In this document: positions 20,821 through 31,441 of the stretch, in pieces
Layout of the letters: every line of letters starts with the position of its first letter
Position numbering within the stretch: position 1 is the first letter of the stretch
Source: Vicia villosa
Lineage: Eukaryota > Streptophyta > Magnoliopsida > Fabales > Fabaceae
NCBI RefSeq assembly: GCF_029867415.1
Contig: NC_081185.1
Coordinates: 117,159,987-117,223,986, forward strand
Reading direction: 5' to 3'
DNA: 64,000 bases
Program-made: the position numbers and the translations under genes
The notes under the pieces: generated by a model
What the model saw: only the letters and a program-made list of their open reading frames with translations
Told to the model about the DNA's origin: nothing
Database searches by the model: none

Positions 20821-22000
20821 TGTAACACCCCATTTTACCCGGCGAATAATATTAAAATCAGGGTTATAAAATTTTCAACACATAAATAGGATGCTACATT
20901 TACTTCTTAAAATTAAACAACGAAATTTAATCGCATGTAAAACAGATACATAACACTTAAAACTCGAATGAACCGATAGCAACAAGATTTAGTCTTTGAA
21001 AACAAAGCAACTTTCAATATTTAAGCAGCACAATCACAAATTCAACTTAAATGACATAACGTCTTGTCCAACTGAAAACAACTTCAAAACAACAAAGTAC
21101 TTAGTGAAATCAACTTAAAATTCAGCAACTAAAGTAATAGCAACAATAAAGCAACAAAAGTGTTCATCCACCCGAGTGTTACATATCAGAGCAATGACAC
21201 CGACTCGAACTAATGAAGGTAGACAACCTTCATTCTGGATTACATGTACGTTACCAATATAGGGTTAACATTCAAACAGAAGGGGTGAGATATCGAACAA
21301 TATAATCAGATGTATGATAAATACTATACTAGAATAAGTTCATGCAAAATCACCGCTTCACAACTTTTTAAACAACATTTATCACAATAAACTCATCAAC
21401 ATAATATAACAATTATTTTATCATCACAACAACTCAAAAAATGCAACTTAGAATGCGACTCGTTACGATACACATGCATGTGGTACCAACAGAGCATAAG
21501 CTCCCAACTTAATTATGTCAATTAGTAGAGGTATCAACAAGGCATAAGCCTTCAACTTTAATCTTTTGAGAGTCCAGGCCAACTTACAGTGTATAAGCTC
21601 CCAACTTTTATGCGATGTATGTGACAACATTATGAATGCAACAATAACAACGACAACAATTTTTAACCAGCATAAGCCTACAACAAACAACAACAACAAC
21701 GACAACTATTCAATGCTGGCATAAGCCTACAACAAACAACAACAACAACAATTTGACATTGGCATAAGCCTACAACTTTGTGTTTCCGGTCAATAGAGGT
21801 AACACGACAATTCATCACCACCTGCAAGTTCACAAGTTTGATATCCACATTACAGCAACTTATACAATCCACAGTCTCAACCGAATTATTTGCAAACATT
21901 CTGCATAATTATTTGGACAATTCGACTATATTCGGTTAAGTGATTTTCTGTTAAAATTACTACTATTTTCTGCTATGTACTACTATTAACAGATTCATAC
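20821..22000. mobile_element. Truncated LTR of the TGTAACACCCC family
   Basis: It starts TGTAACACCCCATTTTACCC and shares long stretches with the complete solo LTR at 45537-47421, for example cccgagtgttac, gacaccgactcgaact and ggggtgagatatc. It breaks off where the Copia LTR starts at 22001, about 700 bp short of the full length. It includes a run of CAACAACAA repeats and three copies of ggcataagcc(t/c)(a/t)caac. Probably Ty3-type, inferred from LTR style only. Confidence 0.7.
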
Positions 22001-23455
22001 TGTTAGAACATGAAATGTTCTGATCAATATTCTTAGTTTTGATGATAACATTATATATGAATTTTGTATAAGACAACGTGGTACTCTAATTATTCACGTT
22101 TTCCATTTCAGGAAAAGTCTAAAAGAGTATGCACAAAATCAGCATTCAGAAGCTCTGACCCAGAAGATCTGGATGGCTTCATCAGAACATGGTCTGGCAG
22201 ACATCAGAAGATGATCTTGAGAAAAACAAAACATGATCTGGAAAGCATCAGAAGATGGTAGTCAGAAGCAAGGCTCTGAAGATCTGATGGTATCACGCTC
22301 CCAAGCACTTCCAAACTCTGAGGACAGAAGTTGTATTTGCACCAACGCTGAAGACTCTGATATTCAAACGTTATTCTAATAGTCTGAGTCCAGAAGCAAG
22401 TACAAGATGAAAAGGCTATAACGTCAAATCTGTCTGTCTGACAAAAGGAACGTTAGAAGCTACAAAAGGCAAAGTCAGCAAAAACAGTTGAAGCATGGCT
22501 CGAGGTAGTTGACAAAAGAGTGAAACATTAAATGCAGCAGTGTACTATTCACGCAAAGCATTAAATGCTCTCAACAGTCACATTTTCTCACTGCCTATAT
22601 AAAGAAGTTCTGATGCTGAAGCAGCTAACAACGCTCACTCTAAGTACCAAAACGCTGCCACACAAAAACAACAAGAAACTTCATCTTCAACCTCACAACA
22701 TTGCAATATCTTAGTGAGTGTTTAGAACTTAAACTTAAGAGAAAAATCACTTGGTGATTATAGCTTATTAAGAAGCAACTTAAACTCTTGTAATATTTAT
22801 TTACATCTTTGTAAAAGGAATTTCCTAGAGTGATCAAGTTGTGATCTGTATACTCTAGAAGGCTTAAAAGTTGTCTAAGTGGAGAACCATTGTAATCAAG
22901 ATTTATTAGTGGATTAAATCCTCAGTTGAGGTAAATCACTCTGTCAGGGGTGGACTGGAGTAGCTTGGTTAACAACGAACCAGGATAAAAATAACTGTGT
23001 GATTATTTTTTATCTACCATTTTTAGAAACAACCCTTATTCAATCCCCCCCCCCTTCTAAGTGTTTTTCACTCCTTCAATTGGTATCAGAGCGCCGGTTC
23101 TAGGTGCAAACACTTAACCGTGTTAGAGAAAATATTCAGGAGAAAAACACAAAATGGTTGATCTAGCAACTCCAACTCCTACTGAGCAGAACAACAATGG
23201 AAGTAGTAGTTTTAATGGATTCAATAGACCACCAGTCTTTCATGGTGAGAACTTTGAATATTGGAAAGATAGACTTGAAAGTTACTTTCTATGCCGAGAT
23301 GATGATTTATGGGATCTAGTGTTGGATGGTTACAAACATCCTGTATCTACTCAAGGAGTCAAGCTCACTAGACAGGCTATTAGTGATGATCAAAAGAAAG
23401 AGTACAAAAATCACCATAAAGCAAGAACTATATTGTTAAATGCATTAAACAATAT
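22001..23455 (+). mobile_element. Copia element, 5' end only (LTR, primer site, start of gag)
   Basis: The LTR 22001-23078 (1078 bp) starts TGTTAGAACATG and ends CTCCTTCA. The primer-binding site TTGGTATCAGAGC (initiator tRNA-Met type) follows directly at 23080-23092. Gag starts at 23154 and is cut after about 100 residues, where the duplicated segment 'copy A' begins. A poly-C run precedes the LTR end. LTR length and style suggest the SIRE/Maximus lineage, but pol is missing so this is tentative. Confidence 0.8.
23154..23455 (+). pseudogene. Copia gag N-terminus, truncated
   Basis: ATG at 23154 opens a frame typical of Copia gag (N/S-rich start, then RPPVFHGENFEYWKDRLESY and DDDLWDLVLDG). 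This corresponds to the DUF4219/UBN2-type N-terminal region. The natural protein is lost after ALNN at about 23450, at the junction with unrelated AT-rich DNA; the few residues beyond are not gag. Confidence 0.85.
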
Positions 23456-23818
23456 CCTTTTCATTATTATTAGATCTAATTAATATAATTCATCAAACTA
23501 TTTAAAAATAAGTATATAAATGACTATATTAAATATTAAATAATAATAACAACAATTTTTTTAATAAAAAGAGGAGGATGATAAATGGAATATCTTCTAA
23601 ATAAAGGGACATAAAATTCAATGTATTTCAAATTCATTCAATAAATCAAGAGTGGGAAGAATAAAAATCATAATTAGAATAATAATCATAAACTCATAAA
23701 AATAAATTCAATTCTCATCAGTTCCATAGATGGAGGTTACGTAAAAGCCGATGAAGATCTCAAATTTAAAATAATGGGGAAAAAATAACGAAGTATTTTT
23801 ATTCTTCATTTTAGGTAC

Positions 23819-24052
23819 ATGAACTTATCCTTTGTTTTTGCTGAGTCAAAGCAGGATGTTATTTTGAATTCTGTTTGTTTCACTAATAAGGAATTGCTAG
23901 TCGTTGATGTGATGCCTACTTTGTCTTTTTATCCTATTTCTATGGAATGCCCAGCGAATAATGTTGCTATTTACGAACAGGTTGATGCAGTTTTGGATGT
24001 TTGTGAGGTTAATTTAAAGGATATGGTGAGGCCCTCTTCGGTTTCCTACTTT
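23819..24052 (+). pseudogene. Exon-like open frame of unknown gene (copy A)
   Basis: About 78 codons read as ordinary protein (e.g. SKQDVILNSVCFTNKELLVV, then EQVDAVLDVCEVNLKDMV). The frame is preceded by TTTTAGGTAC, which could be an acceptor. The same exon in copy B (29532-29770) is conserved but has an in-frame stop. I do not recognise the family. It may be a gene fragment carried by the duplicated segment. Confidence 0.4.
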
Positions 24053-24376
24053 AAAAAAATGATTATATTAACTAACATGTTGTTCATGTGTATCATTAAA
24101 CAAATATACAAATTCTACACATGATATTTGGAGATTCTGAACACATATAAGTAGAAAGGGCAACGAATTCCCTAACTTTAAAGGGCCAAAGTAAGGTTAA
24201 CTTTCAACTATTACCAATCATCATATCAATCACATGATTTAAAAAGTGCCACGTGTTTTTAAAGTAAATTGAAAACTAAACAAAAAAAACACTACACACT
24301 GTTCATCCCACTGTTACCCTCTCTCTCTTCAACCCAACAAGTGAAGAGAAAAGGAGCAACATTACCTGAAGCAAGT

Positions 24377-24378
<2 letters not shown>

Positions 24379-24448
<70 letters not shown>
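24379..24448. repeat. (CT)n microsatellite
   Basis: About 35 uninterrupted CT units, in copy A only. The serine/leucine reading frame across it is an artefact. Confidence 0.95.
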
Positions 24449-24452
<4 letters not shown>

Positions 24453-24485
24453 CAACAAATGAATACATTACCTAAAAATCCCATA

Positions 24486-24812
24486 AGCAACAAGAGAGAA
24501 AAGGAAGAAGACTTCGATGAGGTTGGCCTATTTTCTTTATATTGAACTTTTCCTTATATTTCACGAAACCCTCTGTCAATAAGTTTCAACTGTGTTCAGA
24601 AGAGAAAAGAAGAATGAGTAAAAGTTCCCACCAGAAGCAGTAAAAGACTTTAAAAAAAAAAAGAGGAACACTTTGATGAGGTTGGTCTATTTACTTTACA
24701 TTGAACTTTTTCTTGTATTTCACGAACCCCCTTTGTCATTAAGTTTCAACTGTGTTCAGAAGAGCAAAGAATGAGTAAAAGTTCCCACCAGAAGCAGTGA
24801 AAGACTTAAAAA
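24486..24812. repeat. Tandem duplication of ~160 bp within copy A
   Basis: Two adjacent versions of a block (cgatgaggttggyctatttwctttayattgaac ... gttcccaccagaagcag) lie at about 24486-24650 and 24660-24812. Copy B has it once (about 29843-29980). Confidence 0.8.
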
Positions 24813-24875
24813 AAGGAGGAGAAATACCTGATGAGGTTGGTACTGAGAAAACCCCTCTTTCAATATCTTAAAATT

Positions 24876-25057
24876 AGGGTTAATAGGCATTTACACCCCT
24901 GTAATGTTAGCGAATTTTGCTTTTCCCCCCTCCGTTGCCAAAGGCAGGTTTTGGCAACGATTTTTTTGAAAAATCGTTGCCAAAACCTGCCTTTGCCAAC
25001 GGAGGGGGGAAAAGCAAAATTCGCTAACAATACAGGGGTGTAAATGCCTATTAACCC
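24876..25057. mobile_element. Palindromic MULE-type MITE in copy A
   Basis: The ~182-bp element is almost a perfect palindrome: AGGGTTAATAGGCATTTACA at the left and TGTAAATGCCTATTAACCC at the right, continuing inward to a centre near 24965. It is flanked by the 9-bp duplication CTTAAAATT (24867-24875, 25058-25066). Copy B keeps the empty site (tatcttaaaactg near 30035). The GGGTTAAT ends and 9-bp duplication place it with the MULEs at 31442, 58691 and 60311. Confidence 0.9.
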
Positions 25058-25332
25058 CTTAAAATTATGTTTAATTTGATTGCGTTTGTTGTTGGTTTGA
25101 TTTGGTATAAAGAGGTGAGGTTTTTTTTGGTTGGCTCTAAATTAAAGTACTTCTTGTAACAAATTTTGAGGTTTATCTATGAATCACTATTTATTGAAAA
25201 AAAATTATATTTTGTATTAATGTATCATGCATTGTTTTTATTTTATGAATTTTCTTTTAGATTGAATATTTATTATGTTTGCAAATATATTATAATTAGT
25301 AATGTGTGAAATGTAAATGGTTAAACAAATAA

Positions 25333-25569
25333 GGGTTTTTCTAACCTATGCAACATTGCATAGGATAAGAGACAATTAATACACCACTTTTTTAATTATA
25401 AATTACCATATTGATTATTATTTATGTTGATCCATTAATTGAGTGGGAGAGAGAAAATATAAAAGATTACTTTTCAAAAGAAAAATAATTAATATAATAA
25501 TTTATATGGAAGGAAATAATGTATTAATTGCCCTTATCCTATGCAATGTTGTATAGGTTAGAAAAACCC
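25333..25569. mobile_element. MULE-type MITE in copy A
   Basis: It starts GGGTTTTTCTAACCTATGCA and ends with the inverted version (GGTTAGAAAAACCC). The 9-bp duplication AACAAATAA flanks it at 25324-25332 and 25570-25578. Copy B has the single uninterrupted site (taaacaaataatcat near 30333). Confidence 0.9.
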
Positions 25570-25923
25570 AACAAATAATCATACTTAATTGTCAATTATA
25601 TTATAATTAATGTCAATTATAATTAATTAATATCCAAAAAATAATGTTTTAATAAGTTCGAATGCATATTAATTATTTATAATTGACATTAATTATAATA
25701 TAATTGACAATTAAGTATGATTATTTGTTTAACCAATTATATTTCACACATTACTAATTATAATTTTTTTTGATAAATTTTTCCTGCATACCATTACTAA
25801 TTATTTGTTTAACCAATTACAATTCACACATTTCACACTTTACTAATTTTAAATTTTTCCTGTATATCATTTTTGAATAAAAAATGTTTGGATCATAAAT
25901 ATCATTTTTTATATACAAAAATA

Positions 25924-26695
25924 CAGTGTTTTAAAAACTGAACCGGACATTAAACCGGTGAGGGTACTGGGTCACTGGTTTATTGGTCGAACCACTGGGT
26001 CACTGGTCGAACCGCATGATTAAACCGGATTAAATCGGATAACTCGGTTGAATAGACCGGTCGTTATAACAAAACTATATAGATATTAAACATGTCGAAC
26101 ATGATGATTCGATCTCTACAATATATAACTGACACTTAAATTTTTTAAAATACCATATCCTAAATAAATTCACAAGTTCATAATTTAAATTCAAATTTTA
26201 AACATAGGTATCACACATAATAAAATAGTTCAAAATTACAAAGTATATATTTACAATGTTGGTATCGCAAAATAATCTAATTGAATAAATTATAATAAAG
26301 TAACTTCGTTGTCTACTAAATTTAATTTCAAAGAAAAAATTATTTCAATGTTGGTATCTCCTTCTTCAATATCAAAATCATCTGTACCAAAATTAACCGC
26401 ATCCAAAACATTTTATTTTTTATTTAAATTTTATTTTTTATTTTTTATTATTTTATTTCTTCTTTTTTATTTTAATTTTTCATTAAAATAATGATGTTTT
26501 AAGTTTTTAAAATAAAAAAAAAATTAAACCGCCGATTCTGAAAAACCGCCGATTTTACCGGTTTACACCGGTTTTGACCGGTTCACACCGGTTTAATGAC
26601 ATATCCGATCCAACAATCGAACCAGACTGGTTACCTAGCCGGTTCCCGGTTCAACCGGTCCGACCGTCCGGTCCGGTCCGATTTTTAAAACACTG
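25924..26695. mobile_element. Nonautonomous hAT element in copy A
   Basis: It starts CAGTGTTTTAAAAACTGAAC and ends CCGATTTTTAAAACACTG. The perfect 8-bp duplication CAAAAATA (25916-25923, 26696-26703) is diagnostic of hAT-type insertion. Copy B has one uninterrupted CAAAAATA at the matching place (about 30677). The 772-bp interior is rich in CCGGTT/AACCGG motifs with no transposase frame. The degraded element at 3641-4524 is a relative. Confidence 0.92.
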
Positions 26696-26887
26696 CAAAA
26701 ATATATAGATCAATAATAGATTTTTTTTTGGAAGAAAGAAGTGAGAAAGTGATGAAAGAGTAAAAAAATAGAGAATAGAGAGAGATTGGATAAGTTTGAT
26801 AAAATATGAGAGTTGTATTATTTTAATAATTAAATTAAGGGCAAAATATCAAATAAGTGTATTGTAGACTTTTCCACAACCATTAAT

Positions 26888-26893
<6 letters not shown>

Positions 26894-26977
<84 letters not shown>
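26894..26977. repeat. (TA)n microsatellite
   Basis: About 40 uninterrupted TA units at the right edge of copy A. A second tract at 28968-29033 lies beyond the solo LTR. Confidence 0.95.
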
Positions 26978-26982
<5 letters not shown>

Positions 26983-27171
26983 CTCTCATCTCACCCATTA
27001 GGATTCTCATGCATTATGTGAGTTTCCAAATATATCCCCTTGCTTCCGAAGGTGTATTTCCGAAAGCACATTGAAAAATGTTGAATTGATCTGTAGATGC
27101 ATCTACGGAATATATTTTTACGTTGGTTAAATAAAATTGTTTCTGGAGATACACTTTCGTCGGGTGACCAA

Positions 27172-28942
27172 TGATAACATGAATTTATATGATATATTTA
27201 GCTTAATTTCCATAAATATTATTAGCATTTTCATTTAATTATGTTATTTTATTATGGTATTATGCGGGTATTTTCCTTTGTTTCAGATAATGTGTCTGCG
27301 CGAGCATATTTGTGAAAAGAAGAAGAAACAGAGCAAAATTGATCCGTTTTTATTAAAGAGAAGTGAAAAGAGGTGCAAAAGAGATTTGGAGGTGCAAATA
27401 TACAAGGCCCAAAAGACATAGTGGAAGCCCAGCCCACGTGGGAGCTGAAACTCCCTCTAGTCAAAGGGAGATGCCCGTCTCCAAGGGGCTCTTGCCACGT
27501 CACCAAAGGGAGACGCTCGTCTCCATGCCCCTAGAGTTTCTCCACTTGAGACGCACGTCTCCAAGTGTGTGCCAAGTCAACTTCAAAGAGTTGAAACGCA
27601 CGTCTCCAACTCAGTCAAAAATAGGGTACGTGAAATCCGGAAAAAAGGCACAGCGTTGGAAAAAATGGACGTTACTACTCAGCTATAAAAGGGAACTGAT
27701 AATTCATTATCAGGGTCCGAGTGTTTGCACCAGAATTAATTTCTTGCTTTCATTGCTTTCCATTAATTTACTTTCCACCAATTTTTATTTCCTTGTTCTT
27801 TTCTCACAACAATTTCTACACCGGAAATTATTGTGAACCTTCAATAGATCTAACCTTACGTTAGATTTAGTTTTAATTCCTTGTTTTTATTATTTGACCA
27901 AATAATTTCTGAAGAACGGTCCAACCGACCTATGGTGGAAGTTCAAGCACTCGAAGATTTCAAGTTTTATTTAATTCAGATTTACATTATTCAGGTTTCT
28001 ATTTACCGCTTTAATTTTTATTATTGCATGATATATTGTATGCCAATTAATATGCCTAATATTATGAACCGAATTTATTTATGCATGTTTAACCGTATCA
28101 ATATGTCTGGCTAATTTAATTAAGATATTGGTATGTAGAGTAATTTAACCGTAGGGATCCGAAATAAGTTGGCTTAAATATGTTTTTGTTAGAAATCACT
28201 CGTTTCTGGTTTTGTGTCTAATTGAATATGCTAAAGTTATAAAATCAATAGAGCGGGAGTTTGAGATTTTAGAACTTATAAAGGTTAAAATCAATAGAGC
28301 GAGAGTTTGAGATCTTTAACTGGATAGTAGACATAGAACATTAGTTTTAAGGACAGCGAAGGCGTATTAAAACCAATTAGAATTTATTTATTTTCAAAAA
28401 GTATTTTTAAACCCGACGCGGGACAGCGAGAGCGTACGTTAGGGAATACTAGCATGATCCGAGTCAACAGAGCGAGAGTTTGAGACTAGGAGATTTAAGT
28501 AAATAACCTCTTCATAAATGAGCATTTTATCAACTGTGATGTTTTCAAAAAGCTTTTCTAAATCTAATGGGATGTCGAGAGCGTACATTATGAGTTACGA
28601 TAGTAGTCTAAATCAACAGAGCGAGAGTTTGAGAGGAGAACTTTTAAATGACATAGTTAATAGAGATTTTTAATTAAATGGGAACCATAGCCGATGGAAC
28701 TTCGGATCACCTAAGTTAGACGAAATACATACTGATATCCGTTTATTATTATATTCTTAGAATTAAGTTTTTAATTTTCCCTTTAGAAACAACCAAAGTA
28801 TCCTTAGCCTTAACTTTACATAGTAACCTTAGATAACGGTAGGTCGATTCATAGTCCCTGTGGATTCGATATCTTTTAAAACTACACGACACGACTGTGC
28901 ATTTGCAATCATCAGATTAATAGACACGTAAAGTCGCGATCA
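27172..28942 (+). mobile_element. Solo LTR (1771 bp)
   Basis: It begins TGATAACATGAATTTATATG and ends AAGTCGCGATCA, bordered by the perfect 5-bp duplication ACCAA (27167-27171, 28943-28947). No internal element region is present. The 5' part contains repeated (g)acgc(a/t)cgtctcc motifs; the 3' part has the repeated saatagagcgagagtttgaga motif and the phrase tccctgtggattcgata found in Ty3-type LTRs. This is most simply a Ty3 solo LTR left by recombination between two LTRs. Short frames within it are not considered coding. Confidence 0.88.
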
Positions 28943-28961
28943 ACCAAGAATATTATGGTGT

Positions 28962-28967
<6 letters not shown>

Positions 28968-29033
<66 letters not shown>
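28968..29033. repeat. (TA)n microsatellite
   Basis: About 33 TA units between the solo LTR and copy B. Confidence 0.95.
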
Positions 29034-29039
<6 letters not shown>

Positions 29040-29531
29040 TGATTTTCCTAGATGAATCTAGACAAAATATTTAGAGACAATGATAAATTAATAGGTACAT
29101 TATAGTTTATACATATGACATAATGAGTATTTTTATAAAATGTTAAATTATATTTTATTATAATTAATATCCTTTTCAATATTATTAGATCTAATTAATA
29201 TAATTCATCAAACTATTTAAAAGTAAGTATATAAATGACTATATTAAATATTAAATAATAATAACTACAATTTTTTTAATGAAAAGAGGAGGATGATAAA
29301 TGGATCATCTTTTAAATAAAGGGATATTAAACTCAATGCATTCCAAATTCATTCAATAAATCAAGAGTGGGAAGAATAAAAACCATAATTTGAATAATAA
29401 TCATAAACTCATAAAAATAAATTCAATTCTCATCAGTTTCGTAGATGGAGGTTATGTTAAGCTGATGAAGATCTCAAATTTAAAATAATGGAGAAAAATG
29501 ACGAAGTATTTTTATTCTTCATTTTAGGTAC

Positions 29532-29770
29532 ATGAACTTATCCTTTGTTTTTAATGAGTCGAAGCAGAGTGTTGTTTTGAATTCTGTTTGTTTCACCAAT
29601 AAGCAATTGCTAGCCGTTGATGTGTTATCTACTTTGTCTTTTTCTCCTATTTCTATGGAATGCCCAGCGGATAATGTTACTATTTACTAACAGGTTGATG
29701 CAGTTTTGGATGTTTGTGAGGTTAATTTAAAGGATATGGTGGGGCCCTCTTCGGTTTCCTACTTTAAAAA
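29532..29770 (+). pseudogene. Exon-like open frame of unknown gene (copy B), with stop
   Basis: The counterpart of 23819-24052. Most substitutions are conservative, but TAA at 29688-29690 interrupts the frame at the position of a glutamate codon in copy A. Function unknown. Confidence 0.45.
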
Positions 29771-30807
29771 AATGATTATATTAACTAACATGTTGTTTAT
29801 GAGTATCATTAAACAAATATACGAATTCTACCCATGATATTTCGATGAAGTTGGTCTATTTACTTTACATTGAACTTTTCCTTGTATTTCACGAACACCT
29901 TTGTCATTAAGTTTCAACTGTGTTTAGAAGAGCAAAGAAGGAGTAAAGGTTCCCACCAGAAGTAGTGAAAGACTTAAAAAAGGAGGAGAAAGACCTGATG
30001 AGATTGGTACTGAGAAAACCCCTCTTTCAATATCTTAAAACTGTGTTTAATTTGGTTGCGTTTGTTGTTGTTGTTGTTTATTGTTGTTGTTTGTTGTTGG
30101 TGGTTTGATTTGGTATAAAGAGATGAGGTTTTTCTTTTGTCGGCTCTAAATTAAATTACTTCTTGTAACCAATTTTGAGGTTTATCTATGAATAACTATT
30201 TATTGAAAAAAAAATTATATTTTGTATTAATGTATGGTGCATTGTTTTTATTTTATGATTTTTCTTTTAGATTAAATCTTTATTTGTTTGCAAATATATT
30301 ATAATCAATAATGTGTGAAATGTAATTGGTTAAACAAATAATCATACTTAATTGTTAATTATATTATAATTAATGTCAATTATAATTAATTAATATCCAA
30401 AAAATAATGTTTTAATAAGTTGGAATGCATATTAATTATTTATAATTGACATTAACTATAATATAATTGACAATTAAGTATGATTATTTGCTTAACTAAT
30501 TACATTTCACACATTACTAATTATAATTTTTTGGATTAATTTTTCCTGTATACCATTACTAATTATTTGTTTAACCAATTACAGTTCACACATTTCACAC
30601 TTTACTAATTATAAATTTTTCTTATATATCATTTTTGAATAAAAAATATTTGAATCATAAATATCATTTTTCATATACAAAAATATATAGATCAATAATA
30701 GATTTTTTTTGGAAGAAAGAAGTGAGAAAATGATGAAAGGGAAAAAAAATAGAGAATTGAGAGAGATTGGGTAAGTTTGATAAAATATGAGGGTTGTATT
30801 ATTTTAA

Positions 30808-30977
30808 GGGAAATGCTAACTAGTGCCCTCAGGACAATGGTTAAGACTTTAAAATAGTAAATTTATCTCGGTAATCTGCATATTTAATGTCTTGAAAATC
30901 GAAATATTACATTTTCTATAAAAAAAAAAAATTGGAATGCTTAACCATTGCCATGAGGGCACTGGTTAGCAAGACCC
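30808..30977. mobile_element. MULE-type MITE in copy B
   Basis: It starts GGGAAATGCTAACTAGTGCC and ends with the inverted version (GGCACTGGTTAGCAAGACCC). The 9-bp duplication TTATTTTAA flanks it (30799-30807, 30978-30986). Copy A has the single uninterrupted site near 26826. Confidence 0.9.
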
Positions 30978-31441
30978 TTATTTTAATAATTAAATTAAGA
31001 ACTTTATTGTGTAAAGACCAAATAAAGACAATTTTAATGTGATTACAAAAAATCAAATAAGGGTACTGTAGACTTTTTCACAACCATTAATTTTCTTATA
31101 TTATAGATGTAATATAGATGTAATGTGAGAGAAATAATAAATGAAAAGTATTAAATAGAGAGTACAATTGGAAGATAAAAACTAAAATTGTATTGAGAAC
31201 TAAAAGTGACACCAGGCCCGGCCCAAGGGGTAGGCCACCTAGGCCACTGCCTTGGGCCTCTAATTTTTTCTTTATTGTGCATTAGTATCAGTACTGGGTT
31301 AGTATTACATTGATAGCTTAAATTATTTCAGTATTGCATTTAATTTTGAAAGGGAAACAATAAAAGATCCTGCAATGAATAGTAATAACAACTGCCACAA
31401 AACCGACATAAATACACACATATTTTTTCAAATATTATTAA

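Larger units (their letters stand above)
23455..26893 (+). repeat. Duplicated segment, copy A (with three insertions)
   Basis: From ATATCCTTTTCATTATTATT to CACAACCATTAATTTTCATA this matches 29168-31093 (copy B) colinearly at high identity. Copy A is longer for four reasons: insertions at 24876-25057, 25333-25569 and 25924-26695, and a ~165-bp internal tandem duplication with a (CT)n tract. A short gene-like exon lies in both copies. The nature of the original segment is unknown; it has no obvious LTR or inverted-repeat ends. Confidence 0.85.
29168..31093 (+). repeat. Duplicated segment, copy B (with one insertion)
   Basis: Colinear with copy A (23455-26893). It lacks all three transposon insertions and the internal tandem duplication of copy A, and carries its own MITE at 30808-30977, which copy A lacks. 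A (GTT)n-like expansion at about 30060-30095 is longer here. Confidence 0.85.

Noticed and set aside
24269..24475. Frame with a long serine/leucine repeat
   Set aside because: Translation of the (CT)n microsatellite.
27363..27836. 157-codon plus-strand frame
   Set aside because: It lies wholly inside a solo LTR with a perfect target duplication and shows no domain; probably chance.
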